A stretch of DNA of 64,000 nt from the NCBI GenBank assembly GCA_963730535.1, contig CAVSRU010000012.1, positions 248,001 through 312,000 of the forward strand, read 5' to 3'. The position numbers were made by a program, and so were the translations under genes. Of the stretch, positions 8,808-17,048 are shown piece after piece. The stretch's first letter is position 1; each line of letters opens with the position of its first letter. Under the pieces are notes generated by a model that saw nothing but the letters and a program-made list of their open reading frames with translations, was not told the DNA's origin and did no database searches. The DNA comes from DASSUW01 sp963730535. Its GTDB lineage: Bacteria; Actinomycetota; Thermoleophilia; Solirubrobacterales; Solirubrobacteraceae.

Positions 8808-10210
8808 GCCGGCAGCACCACGGCGAAGACAGCCCCACCGCCCTCGGCGTTCGCGGCATCCACCGACCCGCCATGAGCGTCGACGATCGCGGCGACGATG
8901 GCGAGCCCGAGCCCGGCGCCCGCCTTGCCCCGCTCGCGGCCGCCCTCGGCGCGCCAGAAGCGCTCGAACAGCGCGGCCGGGTCCTCGCTCGGGAGCCCGG
9001 GGCCGTGGTCGCGGACCGCGACCCGCACCGCGCCGTCGGAAGCCGCCACCGAGACCTCGATCGGGCTGCCTGGCGGGGTGTGGACGAGGGCGTTGCGCAG
9101 GAGGTTGCCGAGGACCTGGCGGAGCTGGTGGGCGTCGCCCATGACGACCGGCTCGCCGTCCCGGGCGAGCTCGATCTCCCGGTCGGGCGCCGTGGCCCGG
9201 GCGTCGTCGACCGCGTCGCCGGCGAGCGCGTCGACCCGCACCTCGGTGTGCGGCGCCTCGGCGATCTCGTCGAGCCGCGCCAGCGTGAGCAGGTCCTCGA
9301 CGAGCACGCCCATCCGGGCCGCCTCGTCCTCCACCCGCCGCATCGACCGCTCGACGTCCTCGCCCTCGCGCGCGGCGCCCATCCGGTAGAGCTCCGCGTA
9401 GCCGCGGATCGAGGCGAGCGGGGTGCGCAGCTCGTGGGACGCGTCGGCCAGGAAGCGGCGCAGGCGGTCCTCGCTCGCCTGGCGCTCGGAGAACGCGCGC
9501 TCGAGCCGGTCGAGCATGGCGTTCAGCGCGATGCCGAGGCGGCCGACCTCCGTGCGCGGATCGGTCGACTCGACGCGGCGGGAGAGGTCGCCGGCGGCGA
9601 TCGCGCCCGCGGTGTGGCCGATGCGGTCGAGCGGCAGCAGGCCGACCCGCACGACCGCCCACGCGACCCCACCGAGCACGAGCAGCACGACCGCGATCAC
9701 GAGCGCCTCGAGCAGCAGCAGCCGCTGGAGCGCGTCGTCGATGTCGGTCATCGGCGCGGCCACGACCGTGACCCCCTGCGGGTCGGGCACCGCGTAGACG
9801 CGGTAACGCGTGTCGTCGCCGTTCTCCCCGGAGACGGTGAACGGGCGCTCGAGCGGGAGGTCGGCCGGCAGCGCCGGGTCGGCCGACGTCTCGTCGTTGA
9901 AGTCGAGGTCCCGGCGCCCGAGCACCTTGCCCGACGCGTCGCGCCGCTCGACGTAGGTGCCGAGCGGCAGGGCCTCGCCGGGACGCCGCCCGCCAGGGGG
10001 GCCCGGGCCTCGGCGGCCGCGGCCGGCATCCTCGACGCCCCGCTCCTCGAGCGCGCCGACCGCCGCCCCCTGCGCCCCGCGGAGGTCCTCGTCGAGGCGG
10101 TCGAGCAGGTACGAGCGCTGCCCGACGTACGTGATCCCGCCGAGCAGGAGCAGCCCCACGGCCGTCAGCGCCAGCAGCGCGGCGATCAGCCGCGAGCGCA
10201 GCGAGGCCAT
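8786..10210 (-). CDS. Sensor histidine kinase (MprB/PrrB-like)
   Basis: From ATG 10210 the protein is 474 residues: an N-terminal membrane segment, an extracytoplasmic sensor of about 130 residues with an acidic/arginine-rich loop, a second membrane segment (LLLLEALVIAVVLLVLGGVAW), HAMP, the HisKA H-box SHELRTPLASIRGY near residue 260, and HATPase motifs (N-box LLRNALVHT, DHGPGLP, GAGLGLAIV). It autophosphorylates and passes phosphate to the coupled regulator; the regulator stop overlaps its start (TGATG). The last six residues, TSTAAG, and the stop codon come from the repeat core at 8785-8807, so the native C-terminal end has been replaced or extended. Confidence 0.93.
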   Translation of the reverse strand: MASLRSRLIAALLALTAVGLLLLGGITYVGQRSYLLDRLDEDLRGAQGAAVGALEERGVEDAGRGRRGPGPPGGRRPGEALPLGTYVERRDASGKVLGRRDLDFNDETSADPALPADLPLERPFTVSGENGDDTRYRVYAVPDPQGVTVVAAPMTDIDDALQRLLLLEALVIAVVLLVLGGVAWAVVRVGLLPLDRIGHTAGAIAAGDLSRRVESTDPRTEVGRLGIALNAMLDRLERAFSERQASEDRLRRFLADASHELRTPLASIRGYAELYRMGAAREGEDVERSMRRVEDEAARMGVLVEDLLTLARLDEIAEAPHTEVRVDALAGDAVDDARATAPDREIELARDGEPVVMGDAHQLRQVLGNLLRNALVHTPPGSPIEVSVAASDGAVRVAVRDHGPGLPSEDPAALFERFWRAEGGRERGKAGAGLGLAIVAAIVDAHGGSVDAANAEGGGAVFAVVLPATSTAAG

Positions 10211-10908
10211 CAGACCCGCGGCGGGCGCAGCGCGTAGCCGACGCCGCGCACGGTCTGGATGAGCGGCGGGCCGTGGGCGTCGAGCTTCTTGCGCAGGTAG
10301 CTCACGTACGTCTCCAGCACGCGGGCGTCCCCGCCGAAGTCGTAGTCCCACACGTGCTCGAGCAGCTGCGTGCGGGTCAGCACCCGGCGCGGGTTGAGGA
10401 GCAGGTAGCGGAGCAGGCGGTACTCGGTGGCCGTGAGGTCGACGGGAGCGCCTGAGCGTGTGACCTCGCGAGCGTCCTCGTCGAGCTCGACGTCCTCGAA
10501 CGTCAGCCGGCTCGACTCGGGCTCGGCCAGCCCGGCGCGCCGCAGGATGGTGCGGATGCGCGCCACCAGCTCCTCGAGGCTGAACGGCTTGGTCACGTAG
10601 TCGTCGCCGCCGAGCGTGAGCCCGCGGATCTTGTCCTCCGTGGCGTCGCGCGCGGTGAGGAAGATGATCGGGACGCGGTTGCGCTGGGCGCCGAGCCGCT
10701 GGGCGACGTCGAAGCCCTCCATGTCGGGCAGCATGACGTCGAGCACGATCAGGTCAGGACGGAAGGTGGAGACGGCCGACAAGGCCTCCGCCCCGGTCCC
10801 CGCGGACTCGACCTCGAAGCCCTGGAAGCGCAGCGCCATGGTGATGACGTCGACGATGTTCGGCTCGTCGTCGACGACGAGGACGCGGTGCGGGGCGGTG
10901 TGGTTCAT
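10210..10908 (-). CDS. OmpR-family response regulator (MprA/TrcR-like)
   Basis: This 232-residue regulator has a receiver domain (VDDEP, phospho-acceptor in LIVLDVMLP near residue 57, FLTARD, KPFSLEEL) and a C-terminal winged-helix DNA-binding domain (VDLTATEYRLLRYLL ... RTVRGVGYAL). It is translationally coupled to the downstream kinase. Upstream of its start lie three GGTTCCT direct repeats with exact 11-bp spacing, the arrangement expected for a tandem dimer site of this family, so autoregulation and control of the divergent redox operon are likely. Confidence 0.93.
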   Translation of the reverse strand: MNHTAPHRVLVVDDEPNIVDVITMALRFQGFEVESAGTGAEALSAVSTFRPDLIVLDVMLPDMEGFDVAQRLGAQRNRVPIIFLTARDATEDKIRGLTLGGDDYVTKPFSLEELVARIRTILRRAGLAEPESSRLTFEDVELDEDAREVTRSGAPVDLTATEYRLLRYLLLNPRRVLTRTQLLEHVWDYDFGGDARVLETYVSYLRKKLDAHGPPLIQTVRGVGYALRPPRV

Positions 10909-10936
10909 GGGCGCAGTCTCGGACAGGCGGCTTGGC

Positions 10937-10975
10937 GGTTCCTTTGAGGTTCCTTAGAGGTTCCTGAGACTCAGG
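10937..10975. promoter_or_regulatory. Three 11-bp-phased direct repeats, probable response-regulator site
   Basis: GGTTCCT occurs at 10937, 10948 and 10959, exactly one helical turn apart. It is followed by the 13-bp palindrome CCTGAGACTCAGG at 10963-10975. The site sits between the divergent regulator gene (-) and the ferric-reductase operon (+). OmpR-type regulators bind such direct repeats, so this is a strong candidate for self-regulation. Binding is inferred. Confidence 0.65.
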
Positions 10976-11029
10976 ATTCTCCCAGCCGGCTCTTACCCGG
11001 CTCCGACGCGGCGGCCGTACGTTCATCGC

Positions 11030-11566
11030 ATGACGGGAGGGCACCTGTTCTGGATCACCAGCCGCGCGTCCGGGATACTCGCGCTCCTCCTGGCCACGGC
11101 GGGCGTCAGCGTCGGGCTGCTGATGGGCGGCCGGCTGATCGGGCGCCGCGGCCCCGACCTGCGCGTGGCCCACGAGGCGCTGTCGCTGGCGACCATGGCG
11201 GCGATCGTGGTCCACGCGGGCGCGTTGCTCGGCGACGGATTCATGAGCCCGGGCGTGCTCGACATCACCGTCCCGTTCGTGAGCTCGTTCAACCGCTGGT
11301 GGACGACGCTCGGGATCTTCTGCGGGTGGGCCACCCTCATCCTCGGCCTCTCCTACTACGCGCGTGCGCGGATCGGCGTCCAGCGGTGGCGCCGCCTGCA
11401 CCGGCTGATGGCGCTCGTCTGGCTCGCCTCGATCGCCCACGCGCTCGGCGAGGGCTCGGACGCCGGCGAGCCCTGGTTCCTGCTGGCGGCCGGCGCGCTG
11501 ATCCTTCCCGCGCTGGCGCTGCTCGCCACGCGCATCACCACGACGACGAAGGGAGCACCCGCATGA
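11030..11566 (+). CDS. Ferric-reductase-like cytochrome b membrane protein
   Basis: This 178-residue protein has about five membrane helices and resembles the ferric reductase transmembrane domain (MsrQ/YedZ type). Candidate heme-ligand histidines occur on helices: AHEALS, VHAGALL, LHRLM and AHALGEG. It would pass electrons across the membrane through two b hemes. It starts the operon that continues with a small anchored protein and an ApbE-type flavin transferase, with ATGA overlaps at each junction, which points to a flavin-linked electron transfer module. No separate flavoprotein reductase domain is encoded here. Confidence 0.82.
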   Translation: MTGGHLFWITSRASGILALLLATAGVSVGLLMGGRLIGRRGPDLRVAHEALSLATMAAIVVHAGALLGDGFMSPGVLDITVPFVSSFNRWWTTLGIFCGWATLILGLSYYARARIGVQRWRRLHRLMALVWLASIAHALGEGSDAGEPWFLLAAGALILPALALLATRITTTTKGAPA

Positions 11567-11793
11567 GCCCCCATCCCAAGCTGGTCGCCATGCGGCGGCG
11601 GACCACGCGCATCCGGCGAGTCGTGGCGACGCTGACCGTCAGCGCCTTCGTCGCGCTGTTCTCAACCATCTACGTGCAGATGGCGACCGGGAACGATCCC
11701 GTGCTCGCATCGACGACGACGACCACCGCCGCCACCACCACCAGCACCACCGCGGATCCGGAGCGCGCCGCGGTCACGACGGCACAGTCGTGA
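11563..11793 (+). CDS. Small single-pass membrane protein with Thr/Ala-rich tail
   Basis: This protein of 76 residues has an arginine-rich cytoplasmic start (MRRRTTRIRR), one membrane helix (VVATLTVSAFVALFSTIYVQM) and an external tail made almost only of Thr, Ala and Ser. Its ATG overlaps the ferric-reductase stop, and its TGA overlaps the GTG of the ApbE gene, so it is an integral part of the operon. No family is recognised. The Thr-rich tail could carry O-glycans, or a flavinylated threonine attached by the neighbouring transferase; both are speculation. Confidence 0.72.
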   Translation: MSPHPKLVAMRRRTTRIRRVVATLTVSAFVALFSTIYVQMATGNDPVLASTTTTTAATTTSTTADPERAAVTTAQS

Positions 11794-12719
11794 TCGAGAC
11801 CTTCGCCTGCTTCGGCGCGACCTGCACGGTCGACGCGGACGGTCATGACACGGCCGGCGCGCGACGGGCGTTGCTGAGCTGGCACGAACGCTTCACCCGG
11901 TTCGATCCCGGCAGCGAGCTGTCGCGCTTCAACACCGACCCGCGAGCCGAGGTCCCGGTGAGCCCACTGATGGCCCGGCTGGCGGCAGCCGCCCGCTGGG
12001 CCGCGGAGGCGAGCGGCGGCCTCGTCGACGCCACGCTGATCGGCGAGCTCGAGCGAGCCGGCTACGCCGACGACCTGCCCACGTCGCTCGACCTGCGCGA
12101 GGCGCTCGCGCGCGCCCCGGCCCGAGCGCCTGCCCGTCCCGCACCGGACCGCCCCCCGCTCGCGGTGGACTTCGACCGCATGACCGTGCGCCGGCCGCCG
12201 GGTGTGCGACTCGACCCTGGCGGTCTGGCGAAGGGCGTCTTCGCCGACGTTCTCGCCGAGACGCTGGCCGGACGGCGCGCGTTCGCCATCGACTGCGCGG
12301 GCGATCTGCGGGTCGGTGGCCGCGCGCGCCTCGTGCATGTGCGCGGACCGTTCGACGGCGAAGTCCTGCACACGTTCCGCCTCGCCGAGGCTGGAGTGGC
12401 GACGAGCGGCATCGGCCGGCGCAGCTGGGTCGGTCCCGACGGCCTCCCCGCGCACCACCTGCTCGATCCCGCCACCGGGCGACCGGCCTACACCGGCGTG
12501 GTCCAGGCGACGGCGATCGCCCCGACCGCCGTCGAGGCCGAGGTCCGCGCTAAGGCGGCGGTCCTTTCCGGCCCCGACCGCGCCGCCGGGTGGCTGCCGT
12601 ACGGCGGGCTCGTGGTCCACGACCACGGGACACATGCGGTCGTCGGCCCGTGTTCATCGCGTCGGACGGGCAACGTCAACGGCGGCTGGGTAGGGAAGCG
12701 GGGGAGCCGACCGGGGTGA
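11790..12719 (+). CDS. apbE: FAD:protein FMN transferase (ApbE family)
   Basis: This 309-residue enzyme resembles ApbE, which covalently attaches FMN to a Thr of partner redox proteins using FAD. Motifs include RFDPGSELSRFN near residue 40, GGLVDATLIGELERAGY at 80, LDPGGLAKGVFAD at about 148 and DCAGDLRVGG at 175. GTG 11790 is set by the overlap with the upstream stop. The C terminus runs into repeat element B: the last 17 residues include GNVNGGWVG, encoded by the core at 12672-12694 in a frame different from the other core-bearing genes, so the native end is probably disrupted. Confidence 0.88.
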   Translation: MIETFACFGATCTVDADGHDTAGARRALLSWHERFTRFDPGSELSRFNTDPRAEVPVSPLMARLAAAARWAAEASGGLVDATLIGELERAGYADDLPTSLDLREALARAPARAPARPAPDRPPLAVDFDRMTVRRPPGVRLDPGGLAKGVFADVLAETLAGRRAFAIDCAGDLRVGGRARLVHVRGPFDGEVLHTFRLAEAGVATSGIGRRSWVGPDGLPAHHLLDPATGRPAYTGVVQATAIAPTAVEAEVRAKAAVLSGPDRAAGWLPYGGLVVHDHGTHAVVGPCSSRRTGNVNGGWVGKRGSRPG

Positions 12720-12903
12720 TTTGTCGATTGACACAAAACTCCCCGTCAAGGCGGGACAAGGTGGATTTCGATGTGGCCCCGATCATCGAAATCCACTTTG
12801 ATGCGCGTCTAGGGCAGAAAGGTGGATTTCGGCGCGCGGGACGACACCGAAAGACACGAAACCCCGGCTTCACCGCCCTTCCTACCCAGCCGCCGTTGAC
12901 GTT
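12672..12903. repeat. Intergenic palindromic element B between convergent genes
   Basis: Two full cores face each other: AACGTCAACGGCGGCTGGG followed by TAGG at 12672-12694, and its inverse at 12881-12903. Inside, GTGGATTTCGATG (12761-12773) pairs perfectly with CATCGAAATCCAC (12784-12796). A second AAGGTGGATTTCG lies exactly 61 bp after the first (12758 and 12819). Flanking blocks CGATTGACAC and CGAAAGACAC recur in element D. The element forms the 3' ends of both ApbE (+) and the beta-lactamase-like gene (-). Confidence 0.85.
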
Positions 12904-13697
12904 CCCGGTCGGCGCAACGAACGTTCGCCTCGAGCCGGCCGCTTGGCCAGCACGCGGGCGGCGATGCCGGACTGGGTGGCGCGCCCGTAGGCGTCGCCGG
13001 TGCCGCTCGTGAGCACCGCCAGCGCGATCCGGCGCCCGTCGCGCTCGAGCAGCGCCACCTGATGCGCGATCCGGGTTCGCCAGCCGCCCTTGAACATGAT
13101 CGTGAAGCCGCGCTCCTCCGCGACCGGCGCGATGCCCCAGCGCTGCCCGCCGACGATCGACGCCAGCAGGCCGCGCAGATAGGAGCGGTGGCGGCGCGGG
13201 GCGAGGCGGTCGATCCGGAGGAAGAGCCGCGCCTGGTCGGCGGCGGTGAGCTGGGCGTCGGCCCAGTGGCCGACGTCGGCGAAGCGGGTCATACCCGCGA
13301 CGTCGGCCAGCCGCTCGAGGCCCGACCCGCCCACACGGCGGTAGACGGTGCTGGCGGCCGCGTTGTCGGAGACGCGGATCATCGGGCCGAGCAGCGCCCG
13401 CTCGCTCGACGTCAGCTCCCGCCCGCGGGCCGAGCGCACGACCGCGAGCGCCAGCATCGCCTTCACGACGCTCGCCGACGGGTAGCGCCGGTCGACGGCC
13501 ACGCCGCGGATGCGCCGGCCGTCGGCGACCGCGAACGAGACCGAGCCGCTCCGTCCCCGAGCCCACTCCTTGGCCTCCTCCACCCCGCCCCACGCGACGA
13601 GCCGCGGCTCCGGCGCCGGCGGCACGGCCGTCGCGGTCCGCGCCTGTCCGGCCGCGAGCAGCACCACGAGTGCCGTCGCCGCCAGAGCGCGGTTCAC
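12882..13697 (-). CDS. Secreted beta-lactamase-like serine hydrolase
   Basis: From GTG 13697 the protein is 271 residues. It has a signal peptide (RALAATALVVLLAAGQARTATA) and the class A beta-lactamase/penicillin-binding fold: the catalytic SASVVKAML (SxxK) near residue 74, the SDN motif in IRVSDNAAAS near 113, and a KGG-like FKGGWRTR near 213. It would act on the cell-wall side of the membrane as a D,D-peptidase-like or beta-lactamase-like enzyme. The GTGA overlap with the upstream dehydrogenase stop supports this start. The final residues TSTAAG and the stop codon derive from repeat element B. Confidence 0.85.
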   Translation of the reverse strand: MNRALAATALVVLLAAGQARTATAVPPAPEPRLVAWGGVEEAKEWARGRSGSVSFAVADGRRIRGVAVDRRYPSASVVKAMLALAVVRSARGRELTSSERALLGPMIRVSDNAAASTVYRRVGGSGLERLADVAGMTRFADVGHWADAQLTAADQARLFLRIDRLAPRRHRSYLRGLLASIVGGQRWGIAPVAEERGFTIMFKGGWRTRIAHQVALLERDGRRIALAVLTSGTGDAYGRATQSGIAARVLAKRPARGERSLRRPGTSTAAG

Positions 13698-14719
13698 GGG
13701 ACGACGACGGCCTTGATGTTCCCCGGGTCCTCGCGGCTCGAGCGCAGCGCCGCCTCGGTGTCGTCGAGGTCGTAGTGCCCCGTGACGATCGCGTCGAGGT
13801 CCACCCGGCCCTCGCTCACGAGCGCGATCGCCGTCGGATACGTGTTCGCGTACCGGAAGACGCCGGTGAGCCAGATCTCGCGGTTCTGGATCAGGCTCAG
13901 CGGCACCGTCGCCTCCTCGCTCGGGCCCATGCCGACCACGACCGCCGTACCCGCGGGCCGCAGGGCGGCGATCCCGGCCGACAGCGCGGCGGGGTGGCCC
14001 GAGCACTCGATCAGCGCGTCGACCTCCCCCACGTCGTCGCCGGGGGCCAGCGCCCGCGTGGCGCCGGTGCGCCGCGCGATCTCGAGCCGCTGCGGGCTCA
14101 CGTCGGTGACCGTGACCTCGGTGGCGCCGAACGCGAGCGCCGTCTGCATGGCGAGCAGGCCGATCGGCCCCGCGCCCGTGACGAGCACGCGGTCGCCGGC
14201 GGTGACCGACGCCTTGCGGCACGCCCAGATCCCGACCGAGAGCGGCTCCATCAGCGCGCCGGCGTCGTCGGACACGCCGTCGGGCAGCGCGAAGGCGAAG
14301 TCCTCGTGGATGACGACGAAGCGAGCGAACGCCCCGTCGATCGGCGGCGTAGCGAAGAAGCGCACGTCGCGGCAGAGGTTGTACCGGCCGGCCCGACACT
14401 CGCGGCAGCCCCCGCACGGGACGCCCGGCTCGAGCGTCACCCGGTCGCCGACGGCGTGGCGCGTGGCGCCCGGGCCGAGCGCCGCGACCCGGCCGGCCGA
14501 CTCGTGGCCGAGCACGAGAGGCGAGGTGACGACGTACGGGCCGATCCGGCCGTGCTCGAAGTAGTGCACGTCGGACCCGCAGACGCCGACGGCGGCGATC
14601 TCGACGAGCACCTCCCGCGGCCCGGGCTCCGGCACGGGCCGCTCCTCCAGGCGCACGTCGCCCGGAGCGTGCAGGACGGCCAGCCGGTTCATGCCGTCGG
14701 TCACCACAGACCGCATCAT
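13694..14719 (-). CDS. Zinc-dependent polyol dehydrogenase (sorbitol/L-iditol dehydrogenase-like)
   Basis: This 341-residue medium-chain dehydrogenase keeps catalytic zinc ligands (VCGSD, GHESAG) and a structural-zinc cluster (PCGGCRECRAGRYNLC near residue 100). The Rossmann loop is VTGAGPIGLLA near 172. The HYFEHGRIG segment after GSD is typical of sorbitol, xylitol and L-iditol dehydrogenases. It should oxidise a secondary hydroxyl of a polyol with NAD. A start at residue 10 (14692) is possible. It is divergent from the esterase gene and couples to the downstream hydrolase by a 4-bp overlap. Confidence 0.87.
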   Translation of the reverse strand: MMRSVVTDGMNRLAVLHAPGDVRLEERPVPEPGPREVLVEIAAVGVCGSDVHYFEHGRIGPYVVTSPLVLGHESAGRVAALGPGATRHAVGDRVTLEPGVPCGGCRECRAGRYNLCRDVRFFATPPIDGAFARFVVIHEDFAFALPDGVSDDAGALMEPLSVGIWACRKASVTAGDRVLVTGAGPIGLLAMQTALAFGATEVTVTDVSPQRLEIARRTGATRALAPGDDVGEVDALIECSGHPAALSAGIAALRPAGTAVVVGMGPSEEATVPLSLIQNREIWLTGVFRYANTYPTAIALVSEGRVDLDAIVTGHYDLDDTEAALRSSREDPGNIKAVVVP

Positions 14720-14745
14720 GACGGTTCCGTGTGAGGATGCGCTGG

Positions 14746-15390
14746 ATGCGCACCAGCGATCTCGTCCACCGCGAGCGCCCCGCGGACGGCGATCCGGCCG
14801 GCCTGCTCGTCCTCCACCACGGCCGCGGGGCCGACGAGAACGACCTGCTCGGCCTGGCCGACGTGCTCGACCCCGAGCGGCGGGTGCACGTCGTCACGCC
14901 GCGCGCGCCCCTCCAGCTGCCTGGCTGGCCCGGCCACCACTGGTACGTGGTGCCGCGCGTCGGCTACCCGGACCCGGACACCTTCCACGCGGCCTACCGC
15001 AAGCTGTCGACCCTCCACGACTCGCTGTGGGAGCGCACCGGCCTGGCGCCGGAGGAGACCGTGTTCGGCGGCTTCTCGATGGGCTCGGTGATGAGCTACG
15101 CGCTCGGCCTCGGGCCCGACCGGCCCGCGCCCGCCGGCATCCTCGCGTTCTCCGGCTTCATCCCCACCGTCGAGGGCTGGGAGCCGGACCTCGCCCCCCG
15201 CCAGGCCACCCGCGCGTTCATCGCCCACGGCCGCAACGACCCGGTCATGCAGGTCGACTTCGCCCGCCGGGCGCGCGACCTGCTCGAGGCGGGCGGCCTG
15301 CCGGTCGAGTACCACGAGTCGGACGCCGGCCACCACATCGATCCCGACCACATCCCCCCGGCCGTCGAATGGCTGCGCGCGACGATCTGA
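14746..15390 (+). CDS. Alpha/beta-hydrolase, phospholipase/carboxylesterase family
   Basis: This hydrolase of about 214 residues has the nucleophile elbow GFSMGS, the acid in HGRNDPVMQ and the histidine in DAGHHID, in the standard order. LVLHHGRGADENDLL near the N terminus forms the oxyanion region. It matches the YpfH/carboxylesterase group that cleaves short esters. Upstream in-frame starts at 14731 (GTG) and 14737 are possible. The gene overlaps the next by 22 bp, so the two are expressed together; it might hydrolyse an esterified substrate of the following sugar-acid pathway. Confidence 0.85.
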   Translation: MRTSDLVHRERPADGDPAGLLVLHHGRGADENDLLGLADVLDPERRVHVVTPRAPLQLPGWPGHHWYVVPRVGYPDPDTFHAAYRKLSTLHDSLWERTGLAPEETVFGGFSMGSVMSYALGLGPDRPAPAGILAFSGFIPTVEGWEPDLAPRQATRAFIAHGRNDPVMQVDFARRARDLLEAGGLPVEYHESDAGHHIDPDHIPPAVEWLRATI

Positions 15391-17048
15391 GCGCCCGCCG
15401 GCGGGCGCGCGAGGAGCTGGCCACCGGCGCCGACCGCGTCGGCGCGCGGTCGCACTTCCGCGCCATGGGGATCGACCCCGGGCGCCTGGCGGGGCCGATC
15501 GTGGGCATCGCCTCGACCTGGACGGGCACGATGCCGTGCAACCTCAATCACCTCGAGCTCGCCGAGTCCGTCGCGCGCGGGGTGACGGCCGCGGGCGGCG
15601 TCCCGCTCCCGTTCAACACGATCGCCGTGTCCGACAACCAGACCCAGGCGACGCCCGGCATGCGCGCGTCGCTCATCTCCCGCGAGGTGATCGCCGACTC
15701 GATCGAGCTGCTCGACGTCGCCCACGACTTCGACGCGCTGGTCTGCATCGTCGGCTGCGACAAGACCGTCCCCGCGGCCCTGATGGCGCTCGCGCGCGTC
15801 GACAAGCCGGCCGTCGTGCTCTACAGCGGACCGATGCGCGCCGGCACCTGGCGCGGCAACCCGGCGACGATCCAGGACGTGTGGGAGCAGCTCGGCGCCT
15901 TCCACGCCGGCCGCCTGGGCCGCGCCGACCTCGACGAGCTGGAGCGCAGCGCGTGCCCCGGCCCGGGCACGTGCGCCGGCCAGTTCACCGCGAACACGAT
16001 GGGGCTGGCGCTCGAGTTCCTCGGCATCGGGCCGCTCGGGCAGGCGATGGTCCCGGCTGACGACAGCGGTGAGCGCGCCGGCGCCGCCGAGCGTTGCGGA
16101 CAGCTGGCCACGCGGCTGCCGGCCACGGCGCGCACGTTCCTCGACCGCCGCGCGCTGCGCAACGCGATGGCCGGGATCGCGGCCACCGGCGGCTCGACCA
16201 ACGGCCTCCTGCACCTCCTCGCGATCGCGAGCGAGGCGGGGGTGGAGCTCGACCTCGACGAGCTCGTCGAGGTCGCTGACCGGACTCCGGTGATCGCCAG
16301 CCTCGCCCCCTCGGGGCGGTACCTGGCCACCGACCTCCACGCCGCGGGAGGGGCGCCGGTCGTGCTCGCCGAGCTGATCCGGGCCGGGCTCGTCGAGGGC
16401 GACGCGCCCGCCGTCGAGGGCGGCACGCTGGCCGAGCGGACGGCGGGCGCGCGGGCTCCCGACGGCGAAGTCGTCCATCGTGCCGACGCGCCCTACAAGC
16501 CCGCCGGCGGCCTGCTCGCGCTGCGCGGGAACCTCGCGCCCGAGGGCGCGGTGGTCAAGGTGGCGGGCACCGAGCGCCGCCGCCACAGCGGCCCGGCGCG
16601 CGTGTTCGACTCCGAGGAGGCGTGCATGGCCGCGATCAATGCCGGCGACGTGGTCCCGGGCGACGTGCTGGTGATCCGCAACGAAGGGCCGGCCGGCGGT
16701 CCGGGCATGCGGGAGATGCTCGGCGTCACCTCGGCGGTCGTCGGCGCCGGGCTCGGCGAGTCGGTCACGCTGGTCACCGACGGGCGCTTCTCGGGCGCCA
16801 CCCGCGGGCTGATGGTCGGTCACGTGAGTCCCGAGGCAGTACGCGGAGGCGCGATCGCCGCCGTGCGAGAGGGCGAGCGGGTGACCGTCGACCTCGACGA
16901 GCGGATGCTCCACGTGGACGTCGACGCGACGGAGATCGCGCGCCGGCTGGCCGGCTACGCGCCGCCGCCACCCGCGTTCACCAGCGGCGTGCTCGGCCGC
17001 TACTCGCGGCTCGTCGGCTCCGCGTCGACGGGAGCGACGCTGCGATGA
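15369..17048 (+). CDS. IlvD/Edd-family dehydratase
   Basis: This is an iron-sulfur dehydratase of 559 residues. Cluster cysteines lie in MPCNLNH near residue 56, VGCDKTVPAAL near 130 and CPGPGTCAG near 200. GGSTNGLLHL near 275 and RFSGATRGLMVGH near 475 are family signatures. IlvD makes 2-keto acids in branched-chain amino acid synthesis, while close relatives dehydrate gluconate, xylonate or arabonate. The neighbours here are sugar dehydrogenases and an epimerase, not ilv genes, so an aldonic-acid dehydratase is the better guess. ATG 15369 gives the family's usual length and overlaps the esterase end; the stop overlaps the next ATG. Confidence 0.85.
   Translation: MAARDDLSARRRAREELATGADRVGARSHFRAMGIDPGRLAGPIVGIASTWTGTMPCNLNHLELAESVARGVTAAGGVPLPFNTIAVSDNQTQATPGMRASLISREVIADSIELLDVAHDFDALVCIVGCDKTVPAALMALARVDKPAVVLYSGPMRAGTWRGNPATIQDVWEQLGAFHAGRLGRADLDELERSACPGPGTCAGQFTANTMGLALEFLGIGPLGQAMVPADDSGERAGAAERCGQLATRLPATARTFLDRRALRNAMAGIAATGGSTNGLLHLLAIASEAGVELDLDELVEVADRTPVIASLAPSGRYLATDLHAAGGAPVVLAELIRAGLVEGDAPAVEGGTLAERTAGARAPDGEVVHRADAPYKPAGGLLALRGNLAPEGAVVKVAGTERRRHSGPARVFDSEEACMAAINAGDVVPGDVLVIRNEGPAGGPGMREMLGVTSAVVGAGLGESVTLVTDGRFSGATRGLMVGHVSPEAVRGGAIAAVREGERVTVDLDERMLHVDVDATEIARRLAGYAPPPPAFTSGVLGRYSRLVGSASTGATLR

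Noticed and set aside
12672..12903. Integron attC-like site, because inverted AAC/GTT ends lie between genes
   Set aside because: The ends do not fit RYYYAAC/GTTRRRY cores and there is no cassette array or integrase.
12882..14897. Single 671-residue reading frame on the minus strand
   Set aside because: It joins the hydrolase frame with an out-of-frame reading of the polyol dehydrogenase; the real genes are separate with a 4-bp overlap.
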